This document shows positions 22,279 to 34,016 of a DNA stretch of 64,000 bases, piece after piece. The number at the start of each line of letters is the position of its first letter. Positions within the stretch are counted from its first letter, which is position 1. The stretch covers positions 3,973,904-4,037,903 of the forward strand of contig CM067348.1 in the NCBI GenBank assembly GCA_034190875.2, given 5' to 3'. Below the pieces are notes generated by a model that had not been told where the DNA came from, made no database searches, and saw only the letters and a program-made list of their open reading frames with translations. This stretch comes from Urechis unicinctus (Eukaryota > Annelida > Polychaeta > Xenopneusta > Urechidae). Both the position numbers and the translations under genes were made by a program.

Positions 22279-23795
22279 AGGGATATGAATTATGTGTGTT
22301 GACTTTAATGAGAAATTTAACAAATGCTTTCCATACTGTGCTGGAAAGCCAATGAGGTATTTAACAGACAAATTTGATTCGTAACATATTTTGCATTTAA
22401 GTTCGACCAAGAAATGAATTGCTTAATATACACAATTTATCAGCTATTAAGATGTGTATCTGCTGCGTGTAATTAATCTAAATTGCGTTGTCATGTGTGG
22501 CCAATGGTAAATATAATCTAATTTAAAGCCTTGTTCTGTTAATCCTAGTTGTAAACCTACCAATCACGCGATGCCCTATTACATATGACTCTTTTGAATT
22601 ATATCATTTGTGGATATGAATCTGATCTAAGTATAATCTGATCGATTGCTGCCAGAGTTAACTGTTCGTTATTATTGCTGCTCGTCGATATGCTTATCAG
22701 AATATGCATATTCAGTTAACATAACTCTTGCAGCATATAATCGAAATTAAGGATTTGGCAAGGGGCTACTTATGTAAGCTATCTGCTGTCAAGGATTTGA
22801 AGCCTTATCAGATATTGCTTCTATGGTGCTGTCTAACGGAAAGTGATAATGCATAAATAGGTTCCAGTAATTGCTAGAGATGCAATGAGCACAGAAATTT
22901 CTAGTATACAAACACATCCATTGCTGCTTAGAATGCGACAGAATTGTTAATCAACTATCAGCAAACAGTGAGTATGGCATCATGTTGCCTCACGCCATTA
23001 GAATGTAGCAACGTTATGACACAGCAGGGATGCTAGCCACGCAAACATCAAAGAGTGGTGCAGTTAGTGGGAAGTCGCTAGCGCTAGAACTAAAAGTGCT
23101 GTATCTGCAATTATAGGTCCGGATAACGATACTAATAATATGTTCACCGTAGTGGTAGTGACAATGCCTATATTTAATCGCAGCGAGACGACCATTATGA
23201 TTTGGTATGTGTCATCGTCATGATTAATTTCAAAACCAAACTGCATCGCGGTTAACGACCTTTATTTGTGGATTTCTTGCATCTTAAAAGTGACACTTAA
23301 GGTTTGTATCAATATAGCCTTTAAGATTCACCCATACCATAAGCAACTGGGTTTTGACAAAGTAACTTAAGTCCATAGCGCTAGCCCACATTTCTAATCC
23401 CAATTTTTGTCTTTAATATTTAGCCATGAATTTAAATATATGCGGCGCCATTATAAAGAATAGTACCAATACACCACTGCCTCCAAACGGATAATGTTAC
23501 GGTACATATAATGATATGGAGAGTAATACATTTAACATTAAAAGATGTGCAGTCACCCTGATTATTCAACATACATTTGTTATACAAATGCAGTGATTGT
23601 AGCGTTCAAGCTAATTAGCAGAGTCGAAATTTGCACCCATTTATCAATGGGGAGATGTCGTTGTACATGTGGAGTAGTGCCGAGGCTTATTAAGACGAAC
23701 ATTATCATTAAAACAAATAAAAAGGTAACAGTAATAACTTCACAAAGATGATCACTGAGATAGCAACAGTACGTTTCATGACATAAGCAGTTTGA
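22279..23795. repeat. Module head segment (also at 36955, 43893 and partly 368)
   Basis: This starts GGGATATGAATTATGTGTGTTGA and is alignable by eye to 36955-38950 and 43893-45815. Its second half matches 368-1150. The four copies differ by many substitutions and small indels. No frame is conserved among them, so the segment is treated as non-coding. Confidence 0.75.
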
Positions 23796-25009
23796 AATAT
23801 TGATGAAAACGAACTACCAAAATTGCTTTATATTAGTAATATCTTGAGGATGTGCTCATATTTTTATATTCCGGATGCATGCTTATCGTATGGACCATAA
23901 AAATCCACTCCTGCAAGAGACTACTTCTGCTGTTGCGAGTATCTCTTTACCACTGGGTGTTTCTGATTTAAAAAACTCCTTTTGTCAAGACTTCATTTGC
24001 TGTGCCCTAATAGAACGTCAGCTATATACACATGTTGAGTACTCCAGAGTAGTGTTGGGTCACATGATGTCACTCAGTCGTTTTGCTATCTGCGGGCAAT
24101 TAATTCCCTTTGTTGATCATGCAACAAGCACCGTCAGTACGTTGATAATGATTGTGTGCATGGTACTATTTGAAGGGTATTAATTTCATCGGAACTTCAG
24201 ACATGACCTGAAGTAAAACGCATACTAATAGGTCGATCAATCACCTAACTGTAAAGGTGCCTGTACGCGTACTACGTACCAAATCAATAGCTTTGATATC
24301 CCATGCCTAGGTCAATTTTCTTCATTCTACTATCGGAACATTACTTGGTCAGTGATCATCATTATGAGAGAGCATGGAAGTTAAATATACCTCAATTAGT
24401 TACACACCCTTGCATGCATGCAACTGCCTGCCCCACGAACAACACGAGTCTTTAACGGACTATGATCAAAACTGCAATCATTTCCCATTCATCCATGTGT
24501 GTTATGCCAACCATGAATGTAGCTAGGAACCACCACGGGACTCTCGGTACCAAAGCAAGCATGGTAACTTATAATGTATACATTATAGTTCAAACATATG
24601 TTATATGCAGTCTTGTCAACAGTTACACGTGGAAAAATACCAAATACGTTCACGCATTAAAATGGCTGCATGAAGTGACGCGCTGTGTATGGTTGATTAG
24701 TTGAAGAAAGTGCTCACGATATATATTTTATTTGTGCAACTGATCATATGAATTGTGAAAATACATTCATAACTAAAGGGATCATATACTATTTAAACAT
24801 ACACCACTCATCAGATACTCGTCGAAACACAACTGGGGATGAGAATGATCGCAATAGTAACCATGTGTCTAGATCTAAACACATATTCCCCACGTTGTTA
24901 AAACAAAACAAACTCAGTGACGGCAATATTACCGGACAAATAAATGAAATGCATGATGCTAATGGAAGCTAATGTAACTGACAGAAAATGAAGAAAAAGA
25001 AGACGAATG

Positions 25010-25180
25010 AGGAGAATAAGAAGAAGAAGAGAAAGAAGAAGAAGAAGAAGAAGAAGAAGATGATGAAGAAGAAGAAGAATGAGAAGAATGAGAAAAAGAA
25101 GAAGAAAAAAAAGAAGAAACAGAAAAATGAGTAAAAGAAGAAGCCAAAGAGGAAATAGAATAATGAGAAATAGAAGAAGA
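25010..25180. repeat. (GAA)n-type purine tract, first copy
   Basis: An imperfect AAG/GAA run with interspersed ATG, AGA and A-runs. Poly-serine and poly-leucine frames on the minus strand are by-products. The paralogue at 47710-47890 has a longer pure (AAG) core, so the tract expanded or contracted after duplication. Confidence 0.9.
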
Positions 25181-26497
25181 TAACAACAACAACACCAACA
25201 AAATTCCCTCAACATAAAAAAATAACAAAACATGTTATAATATGGATATTTTGTAGTCGTTAAAAACTTTCTTACCAACGCCCGGCCACATAATAATTAA
25301 ATAAAATAGCGCTAATCACATGTGCAAGTATATGACATGCTGTAAAATGAGAACCAAACAAAATACATACTGAAATAATATAATTCATGGATCCGAAGCG
25401 ATAGTTTTATTTGCAATGCAGGTTCCAGCGAATTTATCACAGAAACAAATATTCCAGGAGATACCTGCTGCAGGTGTTTTTAAATATGCTGTAAACAGCA
25501 TACCGAGATGATGGTTGATCGACAATTGTATCAATATCCAGCCTTTGCTGTCTAACATTTAATGATCAAATCAATGAAATTATTTGTCTGCAATGCATAC
25601 ACAACATATATGACCTACAGTGGGCGATTAATTATAACAAATATAAAGCTCAACTCTTACGCTGGACTCCGTTTGTTACATATGGTGCTTGTATGCTATG
25701 GTCATAAACGTATTACATCATACGCAAAGAATAACTTATTTGCCTCACATATTTTAAGGTCACAGTAGATCGTTCAAGCCACTTCAAAAGTTAGTATTTG
25801 ACACGTATCCTCACTAGTCCTTCTGCCGTGAGACGAATGTAAGTCCTCTTATTCTTGTTAGCCTACTTAGTACTGCCGAACTGCTTGTCGTCCTCCTGCC
25901 AATTTAAATCCAAAATTATTCTTAATTTGCACAGAGCTTGACAGTTTAGTTGGATATCAGTTGAAGTGATGTGATCTATTACCTGAGCACAAGCGGCCCC
26001 CTATATCACCGATTATGAATACTTGTTTGTTCGAAATATAACCATAATTTTGAAGTATCAACATACAATTGCATCATGCTATATTTCATGCGCATTCTGC
26101 CCGCCTGGGTTGATCTCATAACATTGCTATTGCATTTATCATGTCAGTCTCATACTGTAAATGATGGAACTATCTCAATAATATTTTCTTCCAGTGCGAA
26201 CAGTCGATTACAATCTTACACTGATCTCTAAATAACCCGGAAAGTTATGTGAACTAGATACCGAATGCTACATCGTCTTACGCTCGAACTTCAACAAAAT
26301 AGGGTATTAATGTCCACCATTCACACAGTCAACATTATAGTTGGATCAGATCTGTGTAGCTGGTTTTTTACTTAGTAGCATGATGCAATACTGGTTCTAT
26401 GGCCCTGCATTCCATTGGCAGGTATCATGCTCGGAGCCGCGTTTGCCAACCTGTGTGTGTGTTGTTAGCTGAGCGTTGTGTGTTTTACAATGCATAT

Positions 26498-26540
26498 TGG
26501 CTGCCATTGTGGTGGCAGCTGCCATTGTGGTGGCAGCAAA
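26498..26540. repeat. Two 19-bp units with GCTGCCA/TGGCAGC palindromes
   Basis: GCTGCCATTGTGGTGGCAGC occurs twice, sharing its end bases. Each unit is a 7-bp inverted repeat with a short spacer. The same doublet occurs in the paralogous block near 49243-49280. Confidence 0.7.
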
Positions 26541-27739
26541 CATTTCAATGGGTGTTTGTCCCCCTGACCTTAAAGACGCATTTGAGACAATAAATAATGG
26601 CTTTAATGTGGTTTTGTCTAAAACATAAACGGAAAGGATTTAGAAGACATTGATGTCAGTGTTCATAATTCAAAGTACATTAAGGTTATAAAGCATCTTG
26701 TGGTTTGTGTTGAACACATTAATTTGTCAGAGAGTTTCTCCTGCTAGTGATACAGAGGAAGGTGCACACGGACGTATTTGATGTTTGCATGTTGGGGCTT
26801 TTCGATGTGTTTCAGTTAAAACGAATCCGGGCTACTTTTATTGTCAGCTACTTATCGTTTAGCGCTCGTTATATTTAATTGAGACTCATAGCAGTCACGT
26901 TTTCTATCATTGTCGTATCACTATCAACAAAGGCACACTCTGGATGGAGAATGGCCGGATAAATGCACATAATTTATGTATCACGTTCTGTTAGGTCAGC
27001 GTGTTGAGGGGCCAATTGCAATATTGAATGGCTTCTTATATACATTAAGACATACGTGAGTAGATAAGCTCTGGTTTATTGTTATGTTATGAAGCGGTTA
27101 CTTGTTCATTGCACCAAAATCTCATCCACTGGTGAATGCCATTATATACTGTCAGTTGATATTCAGTGGACCTACCGACTTGTGTTTACATATTTATTCC
27201 GATGATGAATCGGAACTGCGTTTATTGAATGCATATGACTTGAGCAGCCCCACTGTTAAATTAGTGACTACAATTTCAAGCTCGCTGTGTTAACATCAAT
27301 CTGTCGGCATCGAAATAGCAAATATAACAATATTTGCCTACGTCGTTATTGCAGTTTCGCCGATATTTTTTTCACCCCGTCAAAACTTTTACCTTATCGC
27401 CTTGCGTCATGAAGCGGGAATGTTGCAATGCTGACCGCAATTGCTTTGCGTTCGGTTGCGTTGCATAACAGTCGGCCATGTTGGTACAAATATACTATAT
27501 AATAAGAGTCTGTGTATTAAGGCATCATTTAGGGATTCTTCCCGCATCAATCATGGAGATGCTGCACCAATGCACCGCAGCATAACGAATGAGCTTGCTG
27601 TCGCATTACCTAACTAGTACCAACTTTATCCGAGCACTAACAAACCTAATCATCAATAGATCATACACGGAACTTCAAGGGAATAGCAATATTGTTACTC
27701 TATAGTACATTGGAATGCTCTAAAAACTAAATAATATTG

Positions 27740-28300
27740 CACAAGAGTGGAAGGCTAGCAAACTCATTCATCAGGTGAATTACAATTGAAAAATTACAGA
27801 CTTATCTTATTAAAATTATTGTCTTGATAAAAGTCATGAAGTGTGTGACAGTCATCCAAGATTCAAGAAGGGGTCTTTTCTACAAATGACATCAGTAAGA
27901 TTTGTTGACCAGCAATAAAATCACCGGATAAAGTGAACATGGTATTGGATTATTCGTAGACATTGCAAAGAGCTTTTGATACTGTTGATTGGGACATTCT
28001 TATCGCAAAGTGACCATTTCATAGAATACGAGCCATCCGATGGATATGTGAAAGTAATCTAGCCAGTATGTTAAGTGCGGAGGAATATTCCCAGAAATAA
28101 GTACTATGATATATTATGTTTCCAAGGGCTCAATACTGGGTCCGAAATATTTTTGGCGGTTAATAAATACGTTTCCAAATAAATATTTCATATAATGCTT
28201 TCTGATCATGCAAACCGCCTATTAGCAGGAAACGATATTCATTAACCAGTTTATTGGAACATAACAAATGTTTGTCCTTGAATATCGATATGTTCGTATC
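27740..28300 (+). pseudogene. Decayed LINE reverse transcriptase fragment, first copy
   Basis: In shifting frames on the + strand the following can be read: WKASKLI (27748), NYRLI (27791), FVDIAKSF (about 27952), DTVDWDIL (about 27978) and KGSILGP (28124-28144). Order and spacing match the reverse transcriptase domain of Jockey/CR1/RTE-type non-LTR retrotransposons, which have the F-D-x-x-K-A-F-D-T-V and Q-G-S-x-L-G-P motifs. Many stops and frameshifts separate the motifs, so it is dead. Only part of the domain is present; no endonuclease or 3' tail was identified. The copy at about 50480-51060 came with the block duplication. Confidence 0.65.
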
Positions 28301-28799
28301 GATTGAACCGACTTGTCAGAGATCAAATCAATAACATTGATGTTGATGGAATGATATGGAAACTGTTGGAAGTCAAAATAGCCACAGCAGGTAAAAAGTT
28401 AATAGAAACATGTGGTAAGGTTTAAAAAAAAATTAACCTGTTCTTGTGACTTGAGATACACAAATACCCCAATGCAACTGATTCTAAACAAGCGCAATGT
28501 CTACGGCGACGGTAATTGCTTTGCATATATATTCGCGAAAGTTCCCTGCAATTTACATTGGCATCTCCACGAAACTGCTTCCGGTTCCATGTGCAAAACG
28601 CCACTTGTTTCTATTCCTTACAGTACGTAATGTTGCCGAAGGTAACGAATCAGGGGTGCAGTAAACTATTTGATGTGACGATATTTAAGGATAGCAAATT
28701 AAACGTATTGATCGATTTGCAAACGATTGGCGTTAGTGAGCAGAAAATATTAATGTCGGGCACGCTACGAAACAGGACACATTACTTATGTTCGGCAAA

Positions 28800-29800
28800 T
28801 AATGATGTATCTTCTTGATATTATTCAAGCGAGCTATGTGTGTGGTTTCACATCGAAGCGATGTTCCGCCATCTACCAAAACATTCGACTGCTACAAATG
28901 TCAAGAATCCTTTCGAGCTAATAGCTACATAACTTTATCTTCCTTTTGAATTGCCTAAATTATGGCGATGTGGACAGAGAAATGATTGGATTGGATTAGA
29001 TCGGAATGTATAAGACTAGAATGGATAAGATTGGATTGAATCAGATTGGGTTGGATTGGATCACCACTCTTTTAATACCACACCACACTGGGCATTCTAA
29101 TGTCAGTCTAGCAGAAAGCAGCTATATGTTTTGTAACTTCAATCCTACAAACGCATATACAAGTCTATGCATCAACGTCTCATCCCATTGACCAGGGTTA
29201 TTGCGAACGTAAGAGTAGCTTCTGCATGTTGAAATCACTCCCCATCACTACTTGAGCGCTATTGATTCCGTATAAATGGTCCATAGGGATTATCACATCG
29301 AGGTGTTTACGACTCATCATTGTAGAGAGAGACGAACTCTTTGCAATCGGAACATCAGCCAGTTTATATATCTTTCATTATTTATGCATTTAAACTGTAT
29401 TTTTGAGAATGTATTACCTGCTAAAATGAGTGTTGTGAACAAACACATTACAATGCACAATACAACTTGCTCTGATCGCAACACTTTCAATAGAGAAAAA
29501 TAAATTAACCCGATCATGAAAGTCAAAGCTATTTATGGAAATGAGAACTATTGATATTAAGGTTAGATGATGTGATCTCATTACTCCAGCCTTTTCAGTG
29601 GCGTCTTTGATTTACTTTTGTAAATCAGTGGTCATTTTCTCTAGTACAAAACGTTATTTTCTCTGTTACATCGAATCCTGATATTTATTATTACCATACG
29701 CACCTGATAAATACGTTATATAAATAAATGGATAGTTGTATGGTTTTATAGGGTGGACTCAAAGTACCCCTCGTACACCGCGCCATAACGCTAGTGTGGC
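28800..29800. other. Stretch that differs between the two Y copies
   Basis: After about 28790 the first copy departs from the second (after about 51540), and they realign near 29915/52158. Here it holds a run of GATTGGATT-like repeats (28984-29060) and otherwise no recognisable feature. An insertion, deletion or replacement in one copy is inferred. Confidence 0.55.
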
Positions 29801-29802
29801 TA

Positions 29803-29819
29803 GTATATATATATATATA

Positions 29820-29912
<93 letters not shown>
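29803..29912. repeat. (AT)n microsatellite, about 110 bp
   Basis: A long AT run with one slip (ATAATATAAT near its start). The second Y copy lacks it at the matching place (about 52150), so it expanded or inserted in only one copy. Confidence 0.95.
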
Positions 29913-29914
<2 letters not shown>

Positions 29915-29915
<1 letters not shown>

Positions 29916-30265
29916 AGTCACTGTATGCAGTGGGTTGGTTTGGGACCGCTGTACAATTTAGAAAAGTCATTATTGTCAATGATACAACCCTGGAACAAAA
30001 CAAAAGAAGAAAACTATCCAAACTATAGGTCGCGCCGTCTCTGAAACCCCGACCTATTTCATTATTAATGACATTTTATTCTCGTTCGGTTGGCTGGAGT
30101 GTCACTTCAACACAGCTGCTAACGCGCAGTTGGAGATGCATCTGTGTGATGTGTGTTTGGCATATGTTTTCGCATTGCTGCTTCCGACAAGTAAAGTGAC
30201 AACCCTTGTATGCTGGCGACAACATAAGCCGTCTCATGAGACTCGTGTCATATGATATCGGGGCA
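29915..30265. repeat. ~350-bp internal repeat, copy 1 of 4
   Basis: This begins TGTATGCAGTGGGTTGG and contains TCATTATTGTCAATGATACA and GCGCAGTTGGAGATGCATCTGTGTG. Related copies lie at about 31893-32255, 52158-52530 and 54393-54760, so it was already repeated within the Y block before the block duplicated. There is no open frame and no tRNA-like box that I can see. Its nature is unknown. Confidence 0.7.
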
Positions 30266-30279
30266 ATACAAACGAACAC

Positions 30280-30312
30280 ACATACACACACGCGCGCGCG
30301 CGTGCCCGTGCG
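30280..30312. repeat. CA/CG dinucleotide tract
   Basis: ACACACATACACACACGCGCGCGCGCGTGCC. A paralogous tract is at about 52755-52795. Confidence 0.85.
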
Positions 30313-31892
30313 CATTCCTCTGTCATGATGCATTCTGTCGGATGAAAAAAATCTCTCATAGGGTTAGTGCGTTATCATCTGGTCAGCTTGGTACATTGGA
30401 AGTTCGCCACGGCTTAAGCCCGCCTGCCATTAACCACCGCATAGCTGCTGACTTGTGATCTGCACCTTGTCCAACAAACAATCCCGTGTCACCTGCTGAC
30501 GGCGAGAGCCAATTGGGAGTCGTGGAATTGCATCTCTTACCTGATAGAACATTAAAGGCGCTGGTGCAGCGTACTTCTCTTATTACTGAATGGTGGGACG
30601 CGCGGTCAAGTCTGGACAGTTGGTCTAAGCGTCCCGTGGGTTATTTAGGTTCCTGGCACATTGATTGCAACATCGCAAATTTGAAATAGCTTGTTAACAG
30701 TGCACGTGATGAGAATATTCCATTACACATTGCACCAGTGCCAAATTACTGATAACGTTAATGTTTTTTTTAGAATATGCATGTGAATATTTCCATTGCC
30801 ATGGATGATATGTCAAGTATATCCTGAAATATATCTGTGTTTTGCAGTTTTTTACGAGTTACTTGGCATAAATAAAGCCTGAACTTAATTAATTCCTCCT
30901 CAGAATAACATGGATAGTGCTTGTCCGACCCTACAGAGGATTGACATCACCACACCTTAGTTATCCATTTGCAACGCTGGAGTAGACCTCAGTGCCCGGA
31001 ACACGTTATATGATCAGATTATTGATATGTTGGTGTTAGAGTAAAAATCGGATGCTATGAATATCAGCTGGTATCAAGATTTGCTTTCGGGCTTCATGTG
31101 CTAAATTTCTTGCCTTTTTTATATGTATATGATTGGAAGGTTCCATAGCCTTGAATTATTGTGACAAGTTACGTTTTCATAGTCAATTGTGGCTACCCAT
31201 TGGCATTGCATGTGACTTGGCATTATCTATCACACTTGAATATTCATTGATGAGTGATACGGTATTAATTGCGAGTTGGTGATCACTTGAACAAAATCAT
31301 CGTTCAACGGTGAATTGTCTGGATTGTACGCAAGCGGTGTGCTACCAAGACCACAGGACTGCAAACTATACTAATGATTGAACCTATTTCTTGAAAGCTT
31401 CACCTGTCAGGGGTGTTAGACCAGTGTGGCTTCGAGTCTGAGCTTCGTGATATCCCCTTGTTGTTCTTAGTTCCATACGCTGAGCGAAACTGCAGTATGG
31501 TTCTAGGTTTTAAATGATTTCTTTTGTTTGTCTGAAAGAAGCACAAAACAGTCATGAGTTTTCTTATCAACATTCCAAGTCTTCCAATTTCTAACACGAA
31601 CAGCTGATTTCGGCATATGTACACACTCATCTCAAACTGTGTGCATTCTATATTTGATATTGTAATTCAGGCAAGGGTTGGTTTCTTATATGACTTGTTA
31701 ACATAACGTGCACTTGCAAGGCACATGAATGTCACTTTCATGTTTTACGTTCGGTGATGCAAATAAGTTATGTGTTGCTACCTGGCATTAGTCATGTCAT
31801 TCAGGTTATGCTGCTTGCATGCCATAATTAACTCTCAGTCAGAATAAGATCGAGGATTGGTATTACATTTGTAGTGCACGGCAAGATTTATT

Positions 31893-32255
31893 GAATGCAG
31901 TGGGTTAGATTGTGAGTTCACAAAACCCTCTGTACAGTCCAGAAGATTCATTATTGTCAATGATACAGCCCCGGAACAAAGCAAAAAAGGAAAACTTTCC
32001 AATCTATAGCTCCTGCAGTCTCTGATACCCCGAATAATTCCATCAAAGAGTTAAGATAATGATGTTTTAATCTCGTTCAGTTGGCTGGAATATCCCTTTA
32101 ATAGAGCTTCGAACGCGCAGTTGGAGATGCATCTGTGTGCTGTGTGTTTGGAACATGTTCTTGCATTGCTGGTTCTAACAAGTTTAATGACAACCTTGAA
32201 TGCTGGCGACAAAATGAGCCGTCTCGTGAGACTAGCGTCATATGATAACAGGGCA
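31893..32255. repeat. ~350-bp internal repeat, copy 2 of 4
   Basis: Same module as 29915-30265, in the same orientation about 2 kb downstream, with many substitutions. It lacks the long AT run just upstream. Confidence 0.7.
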
Positions 32256-33768
32256 TCACGACCGCAATTTGATGAAATCGCACTATATATTCTGGTACCA
32301 GACCTGTATTAGATGAAACCACCTCCCACCATTGTTCATTCAAGACAATGCGCGAATAAGGTTTAATACTTGTAGGGTTGCATGACATCAGTGCATTATC
32401 AATATTGATATGCAAAATAGATAGCAGGCAATCACAAACGGAAAATTAGAAACGTAATTGCTTTCATTTTCAGTTTCGTTACATTGTAAGGTGGAACCTA
32501 GCATTACTGTATCCCTATGAATTAGGTAGAATGGTTTCACATCGACACCATCTAAGCTGAAAGTTTACCAAGATTACTATTACGACCGTAAATTGAATAT
32601 AGCCCAAGTATGGATGTAGGACATCTGTTTGATAGCTCGTTTTGAGCTGAGAGTACGACACATTTTGTACATAAATCCCTGGGATTAATGTCCGTGTTTG
32701 TTACACAATCGGCAAAACGAGTTTGGTGGATGGCAAGCCATTTTTTATGAGTATTCATTCATACAACTTGTCACGAATGCCCTGACAGTGTTATATGTCA
32801 TTGCATCATCGCAGCTTGAAATAAAATCATTATCGAATCGAAGTATAATACTTCAGGCACACGATGATTCGTAGAATAATAGGAGCCGACTGTGATAAAG
32901 TCTGCTTGCATTCCGATTCAGAAAACATGGCGACCTAATAATGCAAACTATGATAAAGCAATAACATTTGCTTAAAATAATTTTATTTCAAATATAATTG
33001 ATAGATATGAGCGATCCGTCAACAATATCCATATGTGAGTGACATATTCTACAGCGCAATTTGTTTCATTTGAAACCTTCTATGTAATAACTGAAATGAT
33101 GCTGCTCATCAAATATAATGACATTTTATATGTCATTCTGCAAAGGGCCAAATGTATTCAAATTGAAAAGGGAATTAACAATCCGTCAAATAATTATGAC
33201 AAGCTAATACCAATGTTCAGGAATGTGAAAAGCGCTGTCGCAAAATAGATTGCTCGCTCATAACATAATTACATCGGTAATTTGAAAAGGCCATATAATT
33301 GTGTATCTACCACTTTCATTTGCACAACAGGCAAACAGTTTCACAAAATGTTGCTTTTAGAGCGAGAATGCCACAGTTGACCGTGTATTACGGTTGCCTT
33401 CAGTCCGTCTATCTGTTCATTTTTAATACGATCATCTTCTTCGCCCAATTAATGACATTCATTGAGGTTCATTAAACAAACCCATATGTAACAGAGCTCT
33501 GATAAATAGCTTAGTTAAATAACATTTTCCTTACCTCCCACCAGACGTCGCGTACACCGCGGAAGCAGCATAATTGCTATCTTGTCAGTGATATTGTCTA
33601 ACTACAAAAACATTTAAACAAGCCGAGTATCGCGGTAAGCTTATCAACATATCGATACATTTACCAAGAATTTTGAGATTGTATGTCGAACCCCATTGAG
33701 TGAGAGAGCGATAATGATTGACTACTGCATCAAGCGTATGGGTAATTTGCCGGGGATACTTATTATTA

Positions 33769-34016
33769 AATAATTATCATTATATATGTTATCTGAGGGG
33801 GAAATGTTATTAGGAATAGTCCCAGCCTGAGTAACCACAAAATGTATGGCTTCTCCTCTCCCCATCTAGTACCATAGAGTCTGCTGGATGTAAGTGCACA
33901 GGGTAATTCTTAATTTCTATAATTAGATAGCATACGAAAGTTGAATACAGATATGTCACAAAATATAAATATGTATGAATACCTAAATATAAATATGTAT
34001 GAAGACTAGTAATATA
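33769..34016. other. Junction between the Y block and the next module
   Basis: Sequence that is not shared with 56234 onward. It includes a repeated AAATATAAATATGTATGAA motif (about 33960-34005). No gene was seen. Confidence 0.5.

Larger units (their letters stand above)
23796..33768. repeat. Y block, first copy (duplicate at 45816-56233)
   Basis: A ~10 kb block repeated in the same orientation about 22.0-22.7 kb downstream. Paired landmarks are 23875/45889, 24748/47452, 27102/49829, 30252/52755 and 33039/55506. The shared sequence ends abruptly at ATACTTATTATTA in both copies (33768 and 56233). It contains a GAA microsatellite, a LINE fragment, an AT microsatellite and two ~350 bp internal repeats. 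No host gene was recognised. Confidence 0.85.

Noticed and set aside
24748..24972. 74-codon frame identical in both Y copies (also 47452-47676)
   Set aside because: The DNA around it is equally identical, so conservation of the frame gives no evidence of selection. It contains no known motif.
24898..25278. Leu-rich and Ser-rich frames on the minus strand, and the matching ones at 47602-47991
   Set aside because: They arise from the GAA/TTC microsatellite. The N-terminal parts have no family resemblance.
33039..33248. 69-codon frame kept in both Y copies (also 55506-55715)
   Set aside because: It begins with GTG, and the differences between copies include several amino-acid changes in a short span. 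No domain is visible.
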